DNA of 64,000 nt from positions 4,028,001-4,092,000 of the forward strand of contig NC_088319.1 of assembly GCF_910592395.1 (NCBI RefSeq), written 5' to 3'. Of the stretch, positions 18,350 through 30,039 are shown in pieces. A program made the position numbers and the translations under genes. This DNA is from Lineus longissimus (lineage: Eukaryota > Nemertea > Pilidiophora > Heteronemertea > Lineidae). Under the pieces are notes generated by a model. It was not told the origin of the DNA. It did no database searches and was given only the letters and a program-made list of their open reading frames with translations. Every line of letters starts with the position of its first letter. Positions within the stretch are counted from its first letter, which is position 1.

Positions 18350-18817
18350 CTTTTCGTTTACATGCTCTTCCGTAATTGTCTCCGAACTCTCATTCCACAT
18401 CTTACAAATGATAGTCTGTCCATCTTCTTCCAGACTAATATCTCTCCTTTTCCAATTCTGGCCAGTTTTTCGTGGTGAGACCTGAAATAATTCAGTATTC
18501 TTTTATTTTTGCATTGTGGTTTTCTATTTTGGTCATCTTATCCAGCTTCATTGTCAGGTTGTTGCGCAAAAGCTGCCGGTCCGAAAATTAAAGCTTAAAA
18601 TAGCTGGGGTTTCCCCGGAATCCCCATCTAAGAATAGCCTTATAACATGTGCTTCTGTTTACAAATAACTTCTGATGTTTAACATGTTATTGGAAGGGGT
18701 TTTGGGGTGTTCTTCTGGGGGGCGTTTTGGTTGGTTTCTTGAAAAATATGTATCATGTCTATAGAATAATCTAACAAAATTATTTGAAAGAAATAACACA
18801 TTTTTTGTTGATTTTTA

Positions 18818-18884
18818 GCTCAGCTGACTAAGTCAGCCGAGCTTGTCAAATAAGTTGTTCAGTGGCGTCCGTCTGTCCATCCAT

Positions 18885-18918
<34 letters not shown>

Positions 18919-20520
18919 GTTAAACCCATGGTGCACATTTTGTAACCGTAAGACCTAGAGACTTCAATTTTGCATTTCTGGATACTTCTGGTCAAACTCT
19001 ACTTTCAAAACAGAATTTGTCGCCATTCAACCTACTTCCTGCGAGCGAGAGTGCATGAAGGAAACTGGCCTATATCGGCCTAGGAGCAGCAGAATTAGTC
19101 GAAATATGCTCTAATATTAAGATAAAATTCTTGAAAATCTATTTTATTGAGAAAAAGTTCAAAATTTTAACAGGAGAGGGCGCTACCTGCCTTTTAATTA
19201 TTTCTGCCGATTCAAATTCCCGCCCGATGACGTCGGCCATCAATGAAGTCTCCTATTTGCCAGTTCTCAAAACATGGCAGCTACACAACAAAAGCAGTAG
19301 CTCCAGGAATAAATCACTGTTCACTTCAGCTTCGTAATCGATTGTACCCCCACTTTATTGTGTTTTGTGTGGTGTTCCTATTCAATCAACGATGTAAGGC
19401 CTTATTATGTTGGTTTTAATTGAGAAGGTGCATTATAAGCGGCGTACGAAATACCGAAGCGGAGACAAAATGGCGGCATGTTGTTTACGCCATGTGCAAT
19501 AATCTTGGAGCTCAATGACACTCAAGTACCCAATTTTCTGCTTAAAAAGGAGTCTGGTAGGCGATATTATCACTAGTTCGTTTCAGTGGTAGTCATAAGG
19601 TCTTTAGGGACTACTTTCAGAAATTAGTTCTTGAAAATTTGGCCACATTTCTGTGAAAACGAAATCGGAAGTGCATGCTCTGTTCGCGATGACATCGCCG
19701 ATGTATTTTGAAGTGGAGAATTCCCACAGTATGTGCAGTGAATCGGCATGATTCTGTTCTTCTATTAAGTTTTAGTTCTACGATTCTTTCATGAGTAAAA
19801 AGTAGACATTCTAAGCAATACAATAATGTCACTCCCATAAAAATTGATTGGAAATTGAGGGAACTACGGCATTCTGTTCGGCAACTGGCAGCGCTGAAAA
19901 AATACATTGCATACTGTACAATACCAAATGGCACATTTTAAAAAGCGCTCATTGGACAACGTAGGGAATCACCAGAAATGACGTCATCGCTGGTCTAAAT
20001 AGAAAACTACGGTGGCGCAGTAGAGCACAAGAAAAGGTTTAGCATTAACTTCGTCATGCAAGCTTCAGCAACAAAACGATTTCTCATGAATGATTTATTC
20101 GATCATCATCAGCTTGTTTCCCCTGATAGATAAAAAATGATTTACAATTTCCATCAAAGTTTTCTATTTTGTGTATAGTCACATGTTATTTAACTGGCAA
20201 GGAGCCAAGCAGTTTTGAATATTCGCGGGAAAATACTTCGTACTTGTAAACGAGGCTATGACAATGAGTATCCTCATTCATGGCATAAACTTCATGTTAC
20301 GGTAAATATTTTCATACGATGATTTCACCCGAATTATGGTCAGGATTGAGGAATGAACAGTGGCATAATTATGTCAACCAAAAACATTGGTACCGTAGTG
20401 AACGCAAAAGGATATCAAATACCATGGAGCATGCCATTTTCATGCATAATGAACTAAACACCGGGAAGATATTAATGATGTTAACTCAGCTGAGCGCCAG
20501 GCCCTTGGGCCTCTTGTTAA
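18818..20520. mobile_element. Putative non-autonomous dispersed element, about 1.7 kb
   Basis: The left part begins near TTAGCTCAGCTGACTAAGTC, followed by GTCCGTCTGTCC and a (CCAT)n microsatellite at 18877-18918. The right end is the conserved CTCAGCTGAGCGCCAGGCC...CTTGTTAA terminus at 20486-20520. TCAGCTGA occurs at both ends. No transposase or other domain is seen in between, and the exact limits are uncertain. The 314-bp ORF at 19617-19934 shows nothing recognisable. Confidence 0.45.
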
Positions 20521-20732
20521 TCATTTATTTTCCTTATTTTTTTGGTCATTTTCAAAAAGAACCACTTGTCTCACAGCCTCACGGGGCCACAAGGCGATCT
20601 GCCCACTTTGCACCAGCTAAAAATAATCATATTTGCTTATGATTTATGCCTTGGGAGGGAATTGAACCCTCGTGCAAGGCTGTGAGACGGTCGGTCAGTC
20701 GGGGGATTGTGCATGCACACTCGGTTACTCAG

Positions 20733-23700
20733 TTACTTCGTCTTGGCGATTCGTTCCTGCCATAGTTGCCTCTGCTCTTCTGTCCAGTCGTTTAGGCTCT
20801 GTAGGGTCTTCTCTGGGCAGTAAACGACACCGTAATAAGTCTTGTGCCCCTCGGAAAATGGCTTGTCACACTTTTTGCACATGCGACATTGCGACTTCTT
20901 TTCGTACTTTCTCGTTGGGCTGCCTTTTCTTTTCCTCCACGCCAGAGTACTCTTACAAACTGTCGCTTGGGCGGGAGCTGTTTGAACTGGAGCTACCAAT
21001 GGCTGCGAGGACTGTGGTGCAACAAAGATGACTCCACTGGCACTTGGCTTTGGCAGAATTGTGAACAGTTGTTTCTTGACTGGGCAACCTCGAACCTTTG
21101 CCGTCCCAGTGGTATTTGGCGGCAGGTCATACTGGTGTTGCTGCTCTGGGGCTACGACTGGTGGCGACTTCAACAATGGCATTGGTTCTGGCAGTTTCGT
21201 TGGCGTGGTCATCGCTGGCTTCTGCATGGTTAGGGCCTGGTTGAGAACAGTTCTCTCCTTTGCCTTGTCTCGTTAATTGTACCTGAATATAATGGAGTAA
21301 AATTTAGACAAATTTCTACCACATGCATCGCATTTGTACTTGGCCTACTCTGGTGAAGACAGTTACCATTGCTGAACTGTTGTGGTGTTTACATCAAACA
21401 GCTGTATGGCCGTCTCACTGACTACCCGCTCGTTGGACATCACCACTTCCCTGATGCTTCTGTAGTCTTTCTGCACCAAGCTCCGTGTTGTGGTGGTGAT
21501 GCCGTCTCGCTGGATGTTAATTGGGTAGCGGTGGCAGAGCTTTACCATCAGGGCTTCTACGTAACGATTGGCATCAGAATTCTGGCCGACAAAGCACCTG
21601 AAATGACAACAGGAACAAAATTATTGGCAATTGATTTCCTTTTGCTTCACTGAAACAAAATTACAGTACAACCCGAAAATAAAAACAATTTAGGGCAATA
21701 ACTACCTTTGGATACTCTCAACTCCAGGCACAACTGTGGACTTGGGCGACTTGTACCGTCCTCTCAATGGCTTGGTCTTGTACCTGCCAGCAAACTTGGT
21801 GGGGCCCTTGTCAAAGTCAGATAGTCGATTCCAAAGCGTGATGATTTCTGAAGCCTGGTCATCGGTGAGTGCCCTTGTTTGTGACTCGGTAGTCAAGGCG
21901 ACCAAGAACTCTGCCATGTCATCGACTCTCCGAAGTCCGTCAATGGTGTCTGCACTGATAGTGATGGTCTCTTCTTTCTCTGGCTTGGGAGAGGGGGAAG
22001 TGGCTGGAACTTCAATGGCTGGTGATTGCGGAGGTGACGATGACGACGCAACATCAGCATAGGTTACTGAAAAATTAAAGTAGAAAAACATTACTGAAGG
22101 CCAATAGGACATGGCAAACTTATGGTCATTCATTTATAAATAAAACAAGAATATTGTACTTACAGGGAATACTTTCATCAACATCATGAATTTGGAGACG
22201 AGGCTTTGGAATTCGCTTGGTAGGTGTCCTGACTTTGGTCGGGGTGAACGGAATCGGGGGAAGGCTGGGATCCGTGTCCTCAAAACCTTCATCCAGGGAT
22301 TCGTTTTCATCCTCCAAATGGTCTTCCTCAAATTTGTCACTGTCAGGGTCTTCATACAGGTCCTCAAGTACCTTGTTGGTTTGACTGTATAGGTACTCTA
22401 TACCGATCAACTCCCCTGAAAAATAATAATGTAAATAATGAAGAAAAACATATGTGGTAGAATATGTTGGCCACTGATTAGAATAAAAATTACTTGACAT
22501 ACCTGTGTAATTCCGTGGTGGCACGAAATTCGGTTCAAACTCCTGTCCCAGCACTGATACACCCAACTGGTTCATTGCATGTTTCATTTTGGAGGAGTAG
22601 CTAAGAGCACCAGGGTCACCGTCTTCCAACATTGCTGCAGCTCTGTCCTGATTCCAGCGTGCGAGGCCTTCCAATAGATAGGCCTGGAAATTGGCATCAT
22701 TGGCGCTGGTTCCTGAAAAATAAGCAGACATTTTTAGCTCTGAAGAAGAAGAATTTGTATTAGATATAGTAAAAAAATCATGCCATAAGTACCTGGAATG
22801 AACCTGCATGTTGATGTGCAAATGAAAGGATTCAAGGCTAGTGGATCCTCTGGCGCATCTGTAGACAGGCAATTTCACAGTGCCCTTGGACAATGTCCGT
22901 GTCTGCGTGTAGAGCTGGAACCCGTCTGGATCCTGAATGCACTCCGAGTGACGCTCTTGGCTCTCCCAGACAACCCAAATCTTGTCAGAATTCAACAAGG
23001 GAACACCCAATGTGTCATTCCCAGCCACACCAGAGAACACTGTCAAGAGCTCTTTGATCAGTCGGCCTGTCTCCTCCTTCCACCTTGTGGCCCGTCGACA
23101 GTGGAACCGGAGTTCTCTCTTGGACAGTCGCTGCCTAACTTCAGCATCACAGGGGCGTAGACCAGAGGCTTCCAGTTCCAACTTCTTGGCATGCACTAAG
23201 AGCTAGAAATATACAACAAAATTCCCATCATTCAAAGCACATTAAAACCATGATACTATGCTATACATTCAATCAAAATGTAACAAGTGTTAGGCATGCT
23301 TACATTCTAATCTTCCTCACTCCAAGCAAAAATGCATCCTGACAATCGACTCATGAAAGTTCCGTAGAGTGGGTGGGAGTCAGTGGTTACGCATTCGGCA
23401 ATCCGTCGCATGAAGTGTCAGATGTCGAGTCTCACAACCAAGTCAGGCCAGGCTTTAAATATGGTGTGCGTCTTCGAGTTTTGACAGCAGTCTCTGTCCA
23501 CATACAACAACTGTGGTGGGCCCACTCCTGGAATGAAAGAAGGTTTGTTTTTTTTAAAAAATGAACGAAGTACTATTTGAGTGAGATATCCTGAAAAAAG
23601 TTATGTTATTTTCCTTTAATTTAAGTACATTTTATTCATTTGTGAAAAATAAGCACACAACTCACCTGCTGTAGCATATCTGTTGACAATGCCGTCCACC

Positions 23701-25711
23701 ATTGGTTTGAGAAATCCTCCCTCACTGGCAGTGAGGACACTGGTCAGCACCTGGCCATGCTCATTACCAACATTGTTGCACCAATTGGCAGTACCAGCAA
23801 CTGCGCCAGCAAGTTTCTTCACGACCTGAAGAAATAAGAATACAAATTAGAATAAGAATGCAAGAACAACAAGTTAAAGCATGTTTATCATACACACAAC
23901 AACAGAGAGTTATGAGTGAAATTCATTCTCACCTTTTTAGTAGAGTCCATCTTCAAGACACTTCCAAAGATGGAAGTGATGGCTGCCTTCAGCTCGGGAA
24001 GTCTTGACATGACATCTCTGCCATAGACGTGCAGAAACCATCTTGGGTCTGGCAAAGGGTGCCTCTTTGGTGGCGGGTCAAATCTTGGTTTCTGAATGAG
24101 GCCACTTGACTGGGCATTCACGAAGACATCCGCATCTGTCAAGTAGATGGTCCTCTTCATCCACTCTTCCCCATGCTGCTCCCTCATCTTTACGGCCATC
24201 TGGTTCGTACTATTCCCCATTCCTCTCTGGCGCAGAGCACGAACCACTCGCATGTCACAGGTGTACCGGTATGTTAGTACACAGGGGAACTGGAGCTGCT
24301 GACCGAGGGACAGTTGTTTCAACAGGGGAATACTCCAGCTGATATACCTCTTCTTACAGAAGGCACACTCGTAGTATTCAGCTCCCATATTGTATGTCCC
24401 GTCGATGTCGAAGACTTGTCGAGTCGTCCTGTACAACCCAGCACCCCTAAGTTCACGCTTGTTGCAAAGGTCATCAGGACAGACAAGACGAACCCTCCAC
24501 AATCGACGGGGCATCCAGAGAAAGAATTTCTTTGCAAAATATCGATCCACTCTTGGGGGATGTGATGGCTGGCAAATTGGTTGAGGTGGATAGTACCACA
24601 GTTTTGTCGCACGGTCTGCGTCCAACTCTGGCTTTCCCGTACTGGTACTGACTTTGAAAAGGGCCTTAGAAATCCATGCATGGTCCTCTTTTGGCAGCGT
24701 CTGCTTCCATGGCTGTGGCAGGTTGATTTCTGGAAAAGAAGAATCATGATTAAACAGTGTTCTAAAAGGAAAGCCTACATCATACACATTCATAACTCTC
24801 ACTATGATGTAAAATGTTCTCACCTGTGTCAGTCGAGTGCGGTTGTTTGAAAAGAGGAGCTGAACTGGTCGAACTCTCAGCCGAGAGAAGATCCTGGTCA
24901 CTAATGTCGAACTTTTCTTGAATGGCGGGGTCTGATTTTTTTGTACCGGTAGCAGTAGCACTAGACCGTGGTGACGTTGATGCTGAAATTATGAAGAAAA
25001 AACAAGTCAGATCAGCTAATTCAGTGTTTGTAGGATGTGTAGGATGCACATGCTACTTAACAGTCAAGAAAAACAAACTTGAAGCACATATTTCTCAGTG
25101 TTCTCTAAATTACCTGGAATGTTCGGCTTTGCAGATGATTTCTTCCCAATAACTGTATGCTGAACTCTGACTTTAAGGGCAGCTGGAGACAACTTGCGAC
25201 CCAACATCAGGGAAGAAACTGCAGTTTGTGGTGTTCTGTGTTACGATGTAGTTGGAACAGCAGCTGGCTTTTTCTTCGATAGGCGTTCCATCTTCTTGCC
25301 TCTGACGACTTCCTTTCCTTCCTTGAAAGATTCCAGGTACTCCTTGAAGGCGAACTTGTTCCTTGAAAGAGGAGATGCACTCTTCACCTCGCCGGACCTG
25401 TTCAAGTCGTCAACAATATAGGCCGCATACCCCAAACCATTCTCTAACAACCACTTAAAAGTTTGTCCCCGAAAAGCTCCAAACTGCAGGATGTACTGGC
25501 CAAGTACAGTCTGTCGGTCTCTTCTGTTGCCTCCAAGCCTGACGGTGGACTTGATTGCATTCGTGTGCACCTCCTCTGCACTGTCGGCAACGCGCTCTGT
25601 TCTCGTCTGGTTCTGTACACGGTGGGCAATCTCACTGTAGTTAAAGATCAGGGTCCCGGTACCAGAAGAGAAGCGACGAAACTTGGGATGGATAGTTGCC
25701 ATACCTGCCAT
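20733..25711 (-). pseudogene. Eleven-exon gene with a DUF6729-like domain, interrupted by three in-frame stops
   Basis: Eleven exons with GT...AG borders can be laid out: 25113-25711, 24834-24982, 23933-24729, 23666-23825, about 23320-23527, 22793-23202, 22503-22712, 22164-22415, 21706-22066, 21367-21597 and 20733-21282. The third exon carries the DUF6729-like core (KKFFLWMPRRLWRVRLVCPD, then C..C pairs, LTYRYTCDMRVVRALRQRG). Later exons have DFxxRRIAECVTTDSHPLY- and YLLEGLARWNQDR-type segments. The last exon ends in a KRKGSP motif and a zinc-ribbon-like CRMCKKC...HKTYYGVVYCPE. Three codons inside exons are stops: TAA at 25241-25243, TGA at 23418-23420 (where the family has Trp) and TAA at 21273-21275. 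It is therefore probably a decayed copy of a multicopy gene. The biochemical role of the family is unknown to me. Confidence 0.7.
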
Positions 25712-27592
25712 GCAAAATAATAGTAGTGCATTTGTAGTGTATCAATGTACAGGAGGGAGAGCAACATCATATAAACGTTATTTAAAGGCAATTCAACCAG
25801 TAAATCAACTTTTTTTACCTTTGATATCTTACTGTACATATCTGTAATGCTTAGTGTACACGAAAATACGATCCCCCATTCAAGGGAAATTTTGACAATA
25901 TTACCGCCGAGTAACCATCTATCACCTACCAAAATCAAATCTATGTCACTTTTAACACAATCTCAACTTTGTCCCGAAGAAATCGGATGAAAATTAACGA
26001 AGTAAACAGTGATTTTGGACGTGAATCGACGTAAACAATATTACAAGATTCGCGGCAGCAATCCAGAAGTATTAAGGTAGCAGGAAGGGTTGGGCATTTG
26101 TGGTTTCTGAGTCTGAGGGGGTTGGTGTCTGTTGACTGTGCTTTAAGAGAGACTAGGCATGGCGCCAGTCTCTCTTAAAGCACAGTCAACAGGCATTTGG
26201 TCTCAGTATTTGGGTAAGTACAGAATCAAGGCAGCTCAGAGAGCAATGATTGAACGATGCTGTGGACAAGTCCAAGGATACTGCATCAGTCACGACCAAC
26301 GTCTCATCAGAAAGCATCACCACCAGCATATTCAATGTTCAGTTCCAACCTGTACCAGTCCAATGCACGCCTGTCATGGTCAGCAGTGGTCAGCTTAGCG
26401 CGATATGGAACATTCTTCCGAAACTCAAGCGAGGGAAGTCTGCTCATTAGCATATCTCGCGCACTGCTCCTTCTTGTCAAACATCGTAGTGAAATCGTAA
26501 TGGAAAACGTCTGGCTTTGCGCCAGACATTGAGACTAATAAGTGAAGAACTACTAGGTAAAGAACTTCTACTTGCACGAGACTGCTGTGATAAAATTATC
26601 ATTGCAGAGACTCCGGTGACGTACACATATATTTTTTACAATCAAAAATGCCCTCAAAAGACGACATGGAATGATTATTTTATTGATATTTCCTACTATG
26701 TACCTTCCATTTATCACTTTATACAAATAGATCGGCGTTAGGTCAAATCCTTTTTTTCCTGGTGACACTATAAAGCAAAATAGTTGCAACCCCGTAAATG
26801 CGCTATAAGTCCAATAATAAGTGACGGTGACCCGTTATAAATGTTTCGTCAGCTTCGCTTTTTTGCCGCTACGTGGCGCTTTGGGCCCTTGCGTCAAGGT
26901 GCGCGTCATAGCTAAAACGCCATCTGATTGGCTCAATGTCCAATTATAAGTTGGACCAATTTTGGACCAAAGTAGGACAATAGAGCATTCCGATTGGTCA
27001 AAATGGTCCTAAATGTGGTCCTAAATTACCAGAGAAGATCAGCCTGGTCCATGTACTAGGCGTCCCTGACAATGTTTTCGGTGGGCTTTGTCTTAAAAAT
27101 TTAGAAGGAAAATAAATTAACTTTCCAAATATGGAAATACTATAGGTGGCAGCTCTGTCTTTCTGTCTAAATATAGAAAGCCACATGCTTCTGTTTACAA
27201 GCTATGTTGGAGGATGTTGTTTTTTAGTTTTTTGGTAAATCATGAATGAAAAATGATTAATATTGCAGTCTAATTTCACATTTTGAAAATGTCCTTTAAC
27301 AAGCTTGACACAGACTCAGTTTCAGAGGTCTGAAAAGACTCTGTTAACTTTTGTGAAGGCATTTTTACACAGAGTTATTTCTTGCTGATTTTCATTTGAA
27401 TTTTACCATTTGCTTGCTACATTTCATGCTGAATTGAATGGAATCATGGGAATTGCTAGATTTCTTTCAATCCGGCAAATGAAAATGAGAACAAAATTAC
27501 AAATGAAGTCAATCTGAAATCCACGAGGAGCATTTCTTTTATGCCTTGGTTAGAAATAGCAGTTTCTGATTTCATCACTTAACAAGAGCTAC
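25712..27592. other. Non-coding region with a long perfect hairpin
   Basis: Apart from the hairpin at 26129-26192 no supported feature is seen. The ORF at 26250-26450 has no recognised domain. Confidence 0.4.
26129..26192. repeat. Perfect 26-bp hairpin with a 12-nt loop
   Basis: The arm at 26129-26154 (CTGTTGACTGTGC...GAGACT) is the exact reverse complement of 26167-26192. The loop is 26155-26166. Such a perfect, compact palindrome is either a recent inverted duplication, a foldback element end or a structured RNA. Confidence 0.85.
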
Positions 27593-28036
27593 GAGACAAG
27601 ACCACAATTGATGTTTTAAGCCTTTTAGCAGTTAAATTGTCAATGTTTGACCGCGACGCATCAAAGAACGCGTGGTGTTGTGAATCTGAAATTTAGATTA
27701 TGTTATTCCGGACAGTCGGGCAAGTAAATGGTGAAAAATAAAATGGTGATTGACCACGGAAATTTTTTTTTAATCGACAAATTAGACAGACTTTGATATT
27801 TCCACTCTTTTCAGCCAACTGGCAGAAAAAACTCAAAACACGCCCCCTATTACCCAATTAGCAAAATTCGAAATTAATTTTTTCATCAAATAATTTCTTT
27901 ATATCTGTAGACTTGCCACAACAAATATTTTTTCAATACCTCTCCAAATATGTACTTGAGAGTAAAAAACATGCACTCGTCTAATAGATAGGCCTGGACC
28001 CTCCAACCTATGAATATTCATTAGTGGTCTTGTCTC
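27593..28036. mobile_element. 444-bp MITE, copy 1 (complete)
   Basis: It begins GAGACAAGACCAC and ends with the exact inverse GTGGTCTTGTCTC, giving 13-bp TIRs. It contains no ORF of note. A nearly identical direct copy lies at 28586-29024, with only a few substitutions between them. Confidence 0.75.
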
Positions 28037-28585
28037 AATGAAGGTACATTTCAGGGGTTAACATTTTGAGATTTTTTTCAAACTAATGTACATGACATCC
28101 TACAACTCTCCAACAAAGGAAAGTCATATCTGGACATTTTTGGAGAAATGAGAGACATTTCAAAGAGTGGTACAACTGTGCCAAAGCGACGAAAGAGGAC
28201 AAAATCGACAAAAAGTCATGATTTTGCACCCAACAGCACCAAATTCAAAGACCTGCCCTGGCCAGAATAAGCAAGCTATGGAGCTGAAACTTTAGGATGT
28301 GATTTAGGAATATCTTTGCTGCTTAGGGCACAACTTTCAGAATCAAGGCCTAAGTAGTTTCAAAGAAATTACAAAATGAATGGCAACACAACAAGACTTG
28401 TAAAAATGAAACCGAACTTAGACCGGGGTTAGGTTGACTCTTATTTGGGTCAAATTATGTTTTTTTCTCATTATTTTAGCTTGTTTTGACCTTAAATCAT
28501 CAGCAATACAATATTCTAAATGAATTAGAGTGATTTGAGCACATTCAAATTTTTCACTATATTGACCCAAAATGTAGTGTAAATA

Positions 28586-29024
28586 GAGACAAGACCACAA
28601 TTGATTTTTTAAGCCTTTTAGCAGTTAAATTGTCAATGTTTGACCGCGACGCATCAAAGAACGCGTGGTGTTGTGAATCTGAAATTTAGATTATGTTATT
28701 CCGGACAGTCGGGCAAGTAAATGGTGAAAAATAAAATGGTGATTGACCACGGAAATTTTTTTTTAATCGACAAATTAGACAGACTTTGATATTTCCACTC
28801 TTTTCAGCCAACTGGCAGAAAAAACTCAAAACACGCCCCCTATTACCCAATTAGCAAAATTCGAAATTAATTTTTTCATCAAATAATTTCTTTATATCTG
28901 TAGACTTGCCACAACAAATATTTTTTCAATACCTCTCCAAATATGTACTTGAGAGTAAAAAACATGTACTCGTCTAATAGATAGGCCTGGACCCTCCAAC
29001 CTATGAATATTCATTAGTGGTCTT
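28586..29024. mobile_element. 444-bp MITE, copy 2 (last bases lost)
   Basis: Same sequence and orientation as 27593-28036 except for a few bases. The right TIR is broken after GTGGTCTT. The 549 bp between the copies are unrelated single sequence, so either two insertions or a segmental duplication is possible. Confidence 0.75.
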
Positions 29025-29033
29025 CTACACAGA

Positions 29034-29255
29034 GCGAGCACAGTATACGCCCATTGTGACCTTGACTTATGACCTCAAAATCAATAGGCTTCTTTGGGCC
29101 TTAACTAAACTAGTATCCTACAAACCAAGTTTGGTAAACTTACATGATCTAGAATTTGAGTTATCGCGCGGACAAGGAAAAGTTAATGGACAGACAGATG
29201 GACAGATGGACACCGAGTGCCATACCATTATACACGGGCGTATAACGTATAATAA
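29034..29255 (+). repeat. Dispersed repeat with GACCTTGACTTATGACC and GACAGACAGATGGACAG
   Basis: The block GACCTTGAC...TATGACC, AATCAATAGGCTTCTTTGG, then GAGTTATCGCGCGGAC and GACAGACAGATGG, ending ACGGGCGTATAA, resembles a very abundant repeat that I recall from many marine invertebrates. The limits are approximate. Confidence 0.5.
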
Positions 29256-29769
29256 TAAAAAGCAAAGTGACTCAGGGTTCCCATTCAAAATGATAGCAAG
29301 TTTTAAGGACTTTCAAAGGCGAGATTCACATGATTTTATGAACTCTTGGGCAATATGATGAGGCAGAAATCAACAATGCATCCAAACCATTACCCAAAGA
29401 AAAGTAGCCCCGGTTCCAGAATGCGAGGAAAATATCTAAGAATAACGCGGGGGTTTTCTTTCCAGTGCCAGAAATAACTCGTTAGTAAGGGGTTTTCCCC
29501 ACTATCTTTCCTGGCGCTACTGTAAAAAGTATACAGGGTGAACACAAAAATTCATTTTCAGGATGTTGCAAATAGACTGGTTTGGTTAGAATAGCAAGAT
29601 TGAGGTGGGTTTTCTGCTTTTTTTTCGTTTGATTTGTTTAATTGGCATACAAATAGTTTTATTACAAATAATATTGTCCTAAAGCAGATTTTAGTGATGT
29701 TTTCTTTAAAATTTGTAGAAAACTTAATTATTTTTACCATTCAAGTCCTATTCAGCAGTGCCAAAATTA

Positions 29770-29842
29770 GTTCCCACTAGGATTCGAACCCAGATCCCAT
29801 ATCATCAAAGTGATAAGTGTGTTACCATTACACCATAGGAAC
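29770..29842 (-). tRNA. tRNA-Gln(UUG)-like gene or tRNA-derived sequence
   Basis: Seventy-three bases fold as a cloverleaf: acceptor GTTCCTA/TGGGAAC (7 bp, one G-T pair), D arm GTGT/ACAC with loop AATGGTAAC, anticodon stem TATCA/TGATA, and T arm CTGGG-TTCGAAT-CCTAG. The A box (TGGTGTAATGGTAA) and B box (GGTTCGAATCC) are both present, and a TTTT terminator follows four bases downstream. The anticodon loop CTTTGA is one base short, which fits a tRNA-Gln with TTG that has lost a base. It is therefore more likely a pseudogene or SINE head than a working tRNA. No CCA is encoded. Confidence 0.55.
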
Positions 29843-30039
29843 AAAATGTTTTTTGTTGCACTGTTAATAGTCCTCAAAATGGTTTTGTCTTTTTTTGGTT
29901 TTTTTTGTAGTTTTTCACTTGAGTTTGTATTAACACTAGCGTGTGCAGCCAAATATATATAAGATTCTACCCACTTGACATCACTGCAATGAAGGCCTTA
30001 GCCTCCGTCTAGTGGGTAACCAGTGTTTGTAGTCTGGAA

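Noticed and set aside
19617-19934. 105-codon minus-strand ORF
   Set aside because: No recognisable motif, lies in the interior of a dispersed non-coding repeat.
23418-23420. In-frame TGA as a selenocysteine codon
   Set aside because: The family position fits Trp, two further TAA stops interrupt the same gene, and no SECIS-like structure was noticed; decay is simpler.
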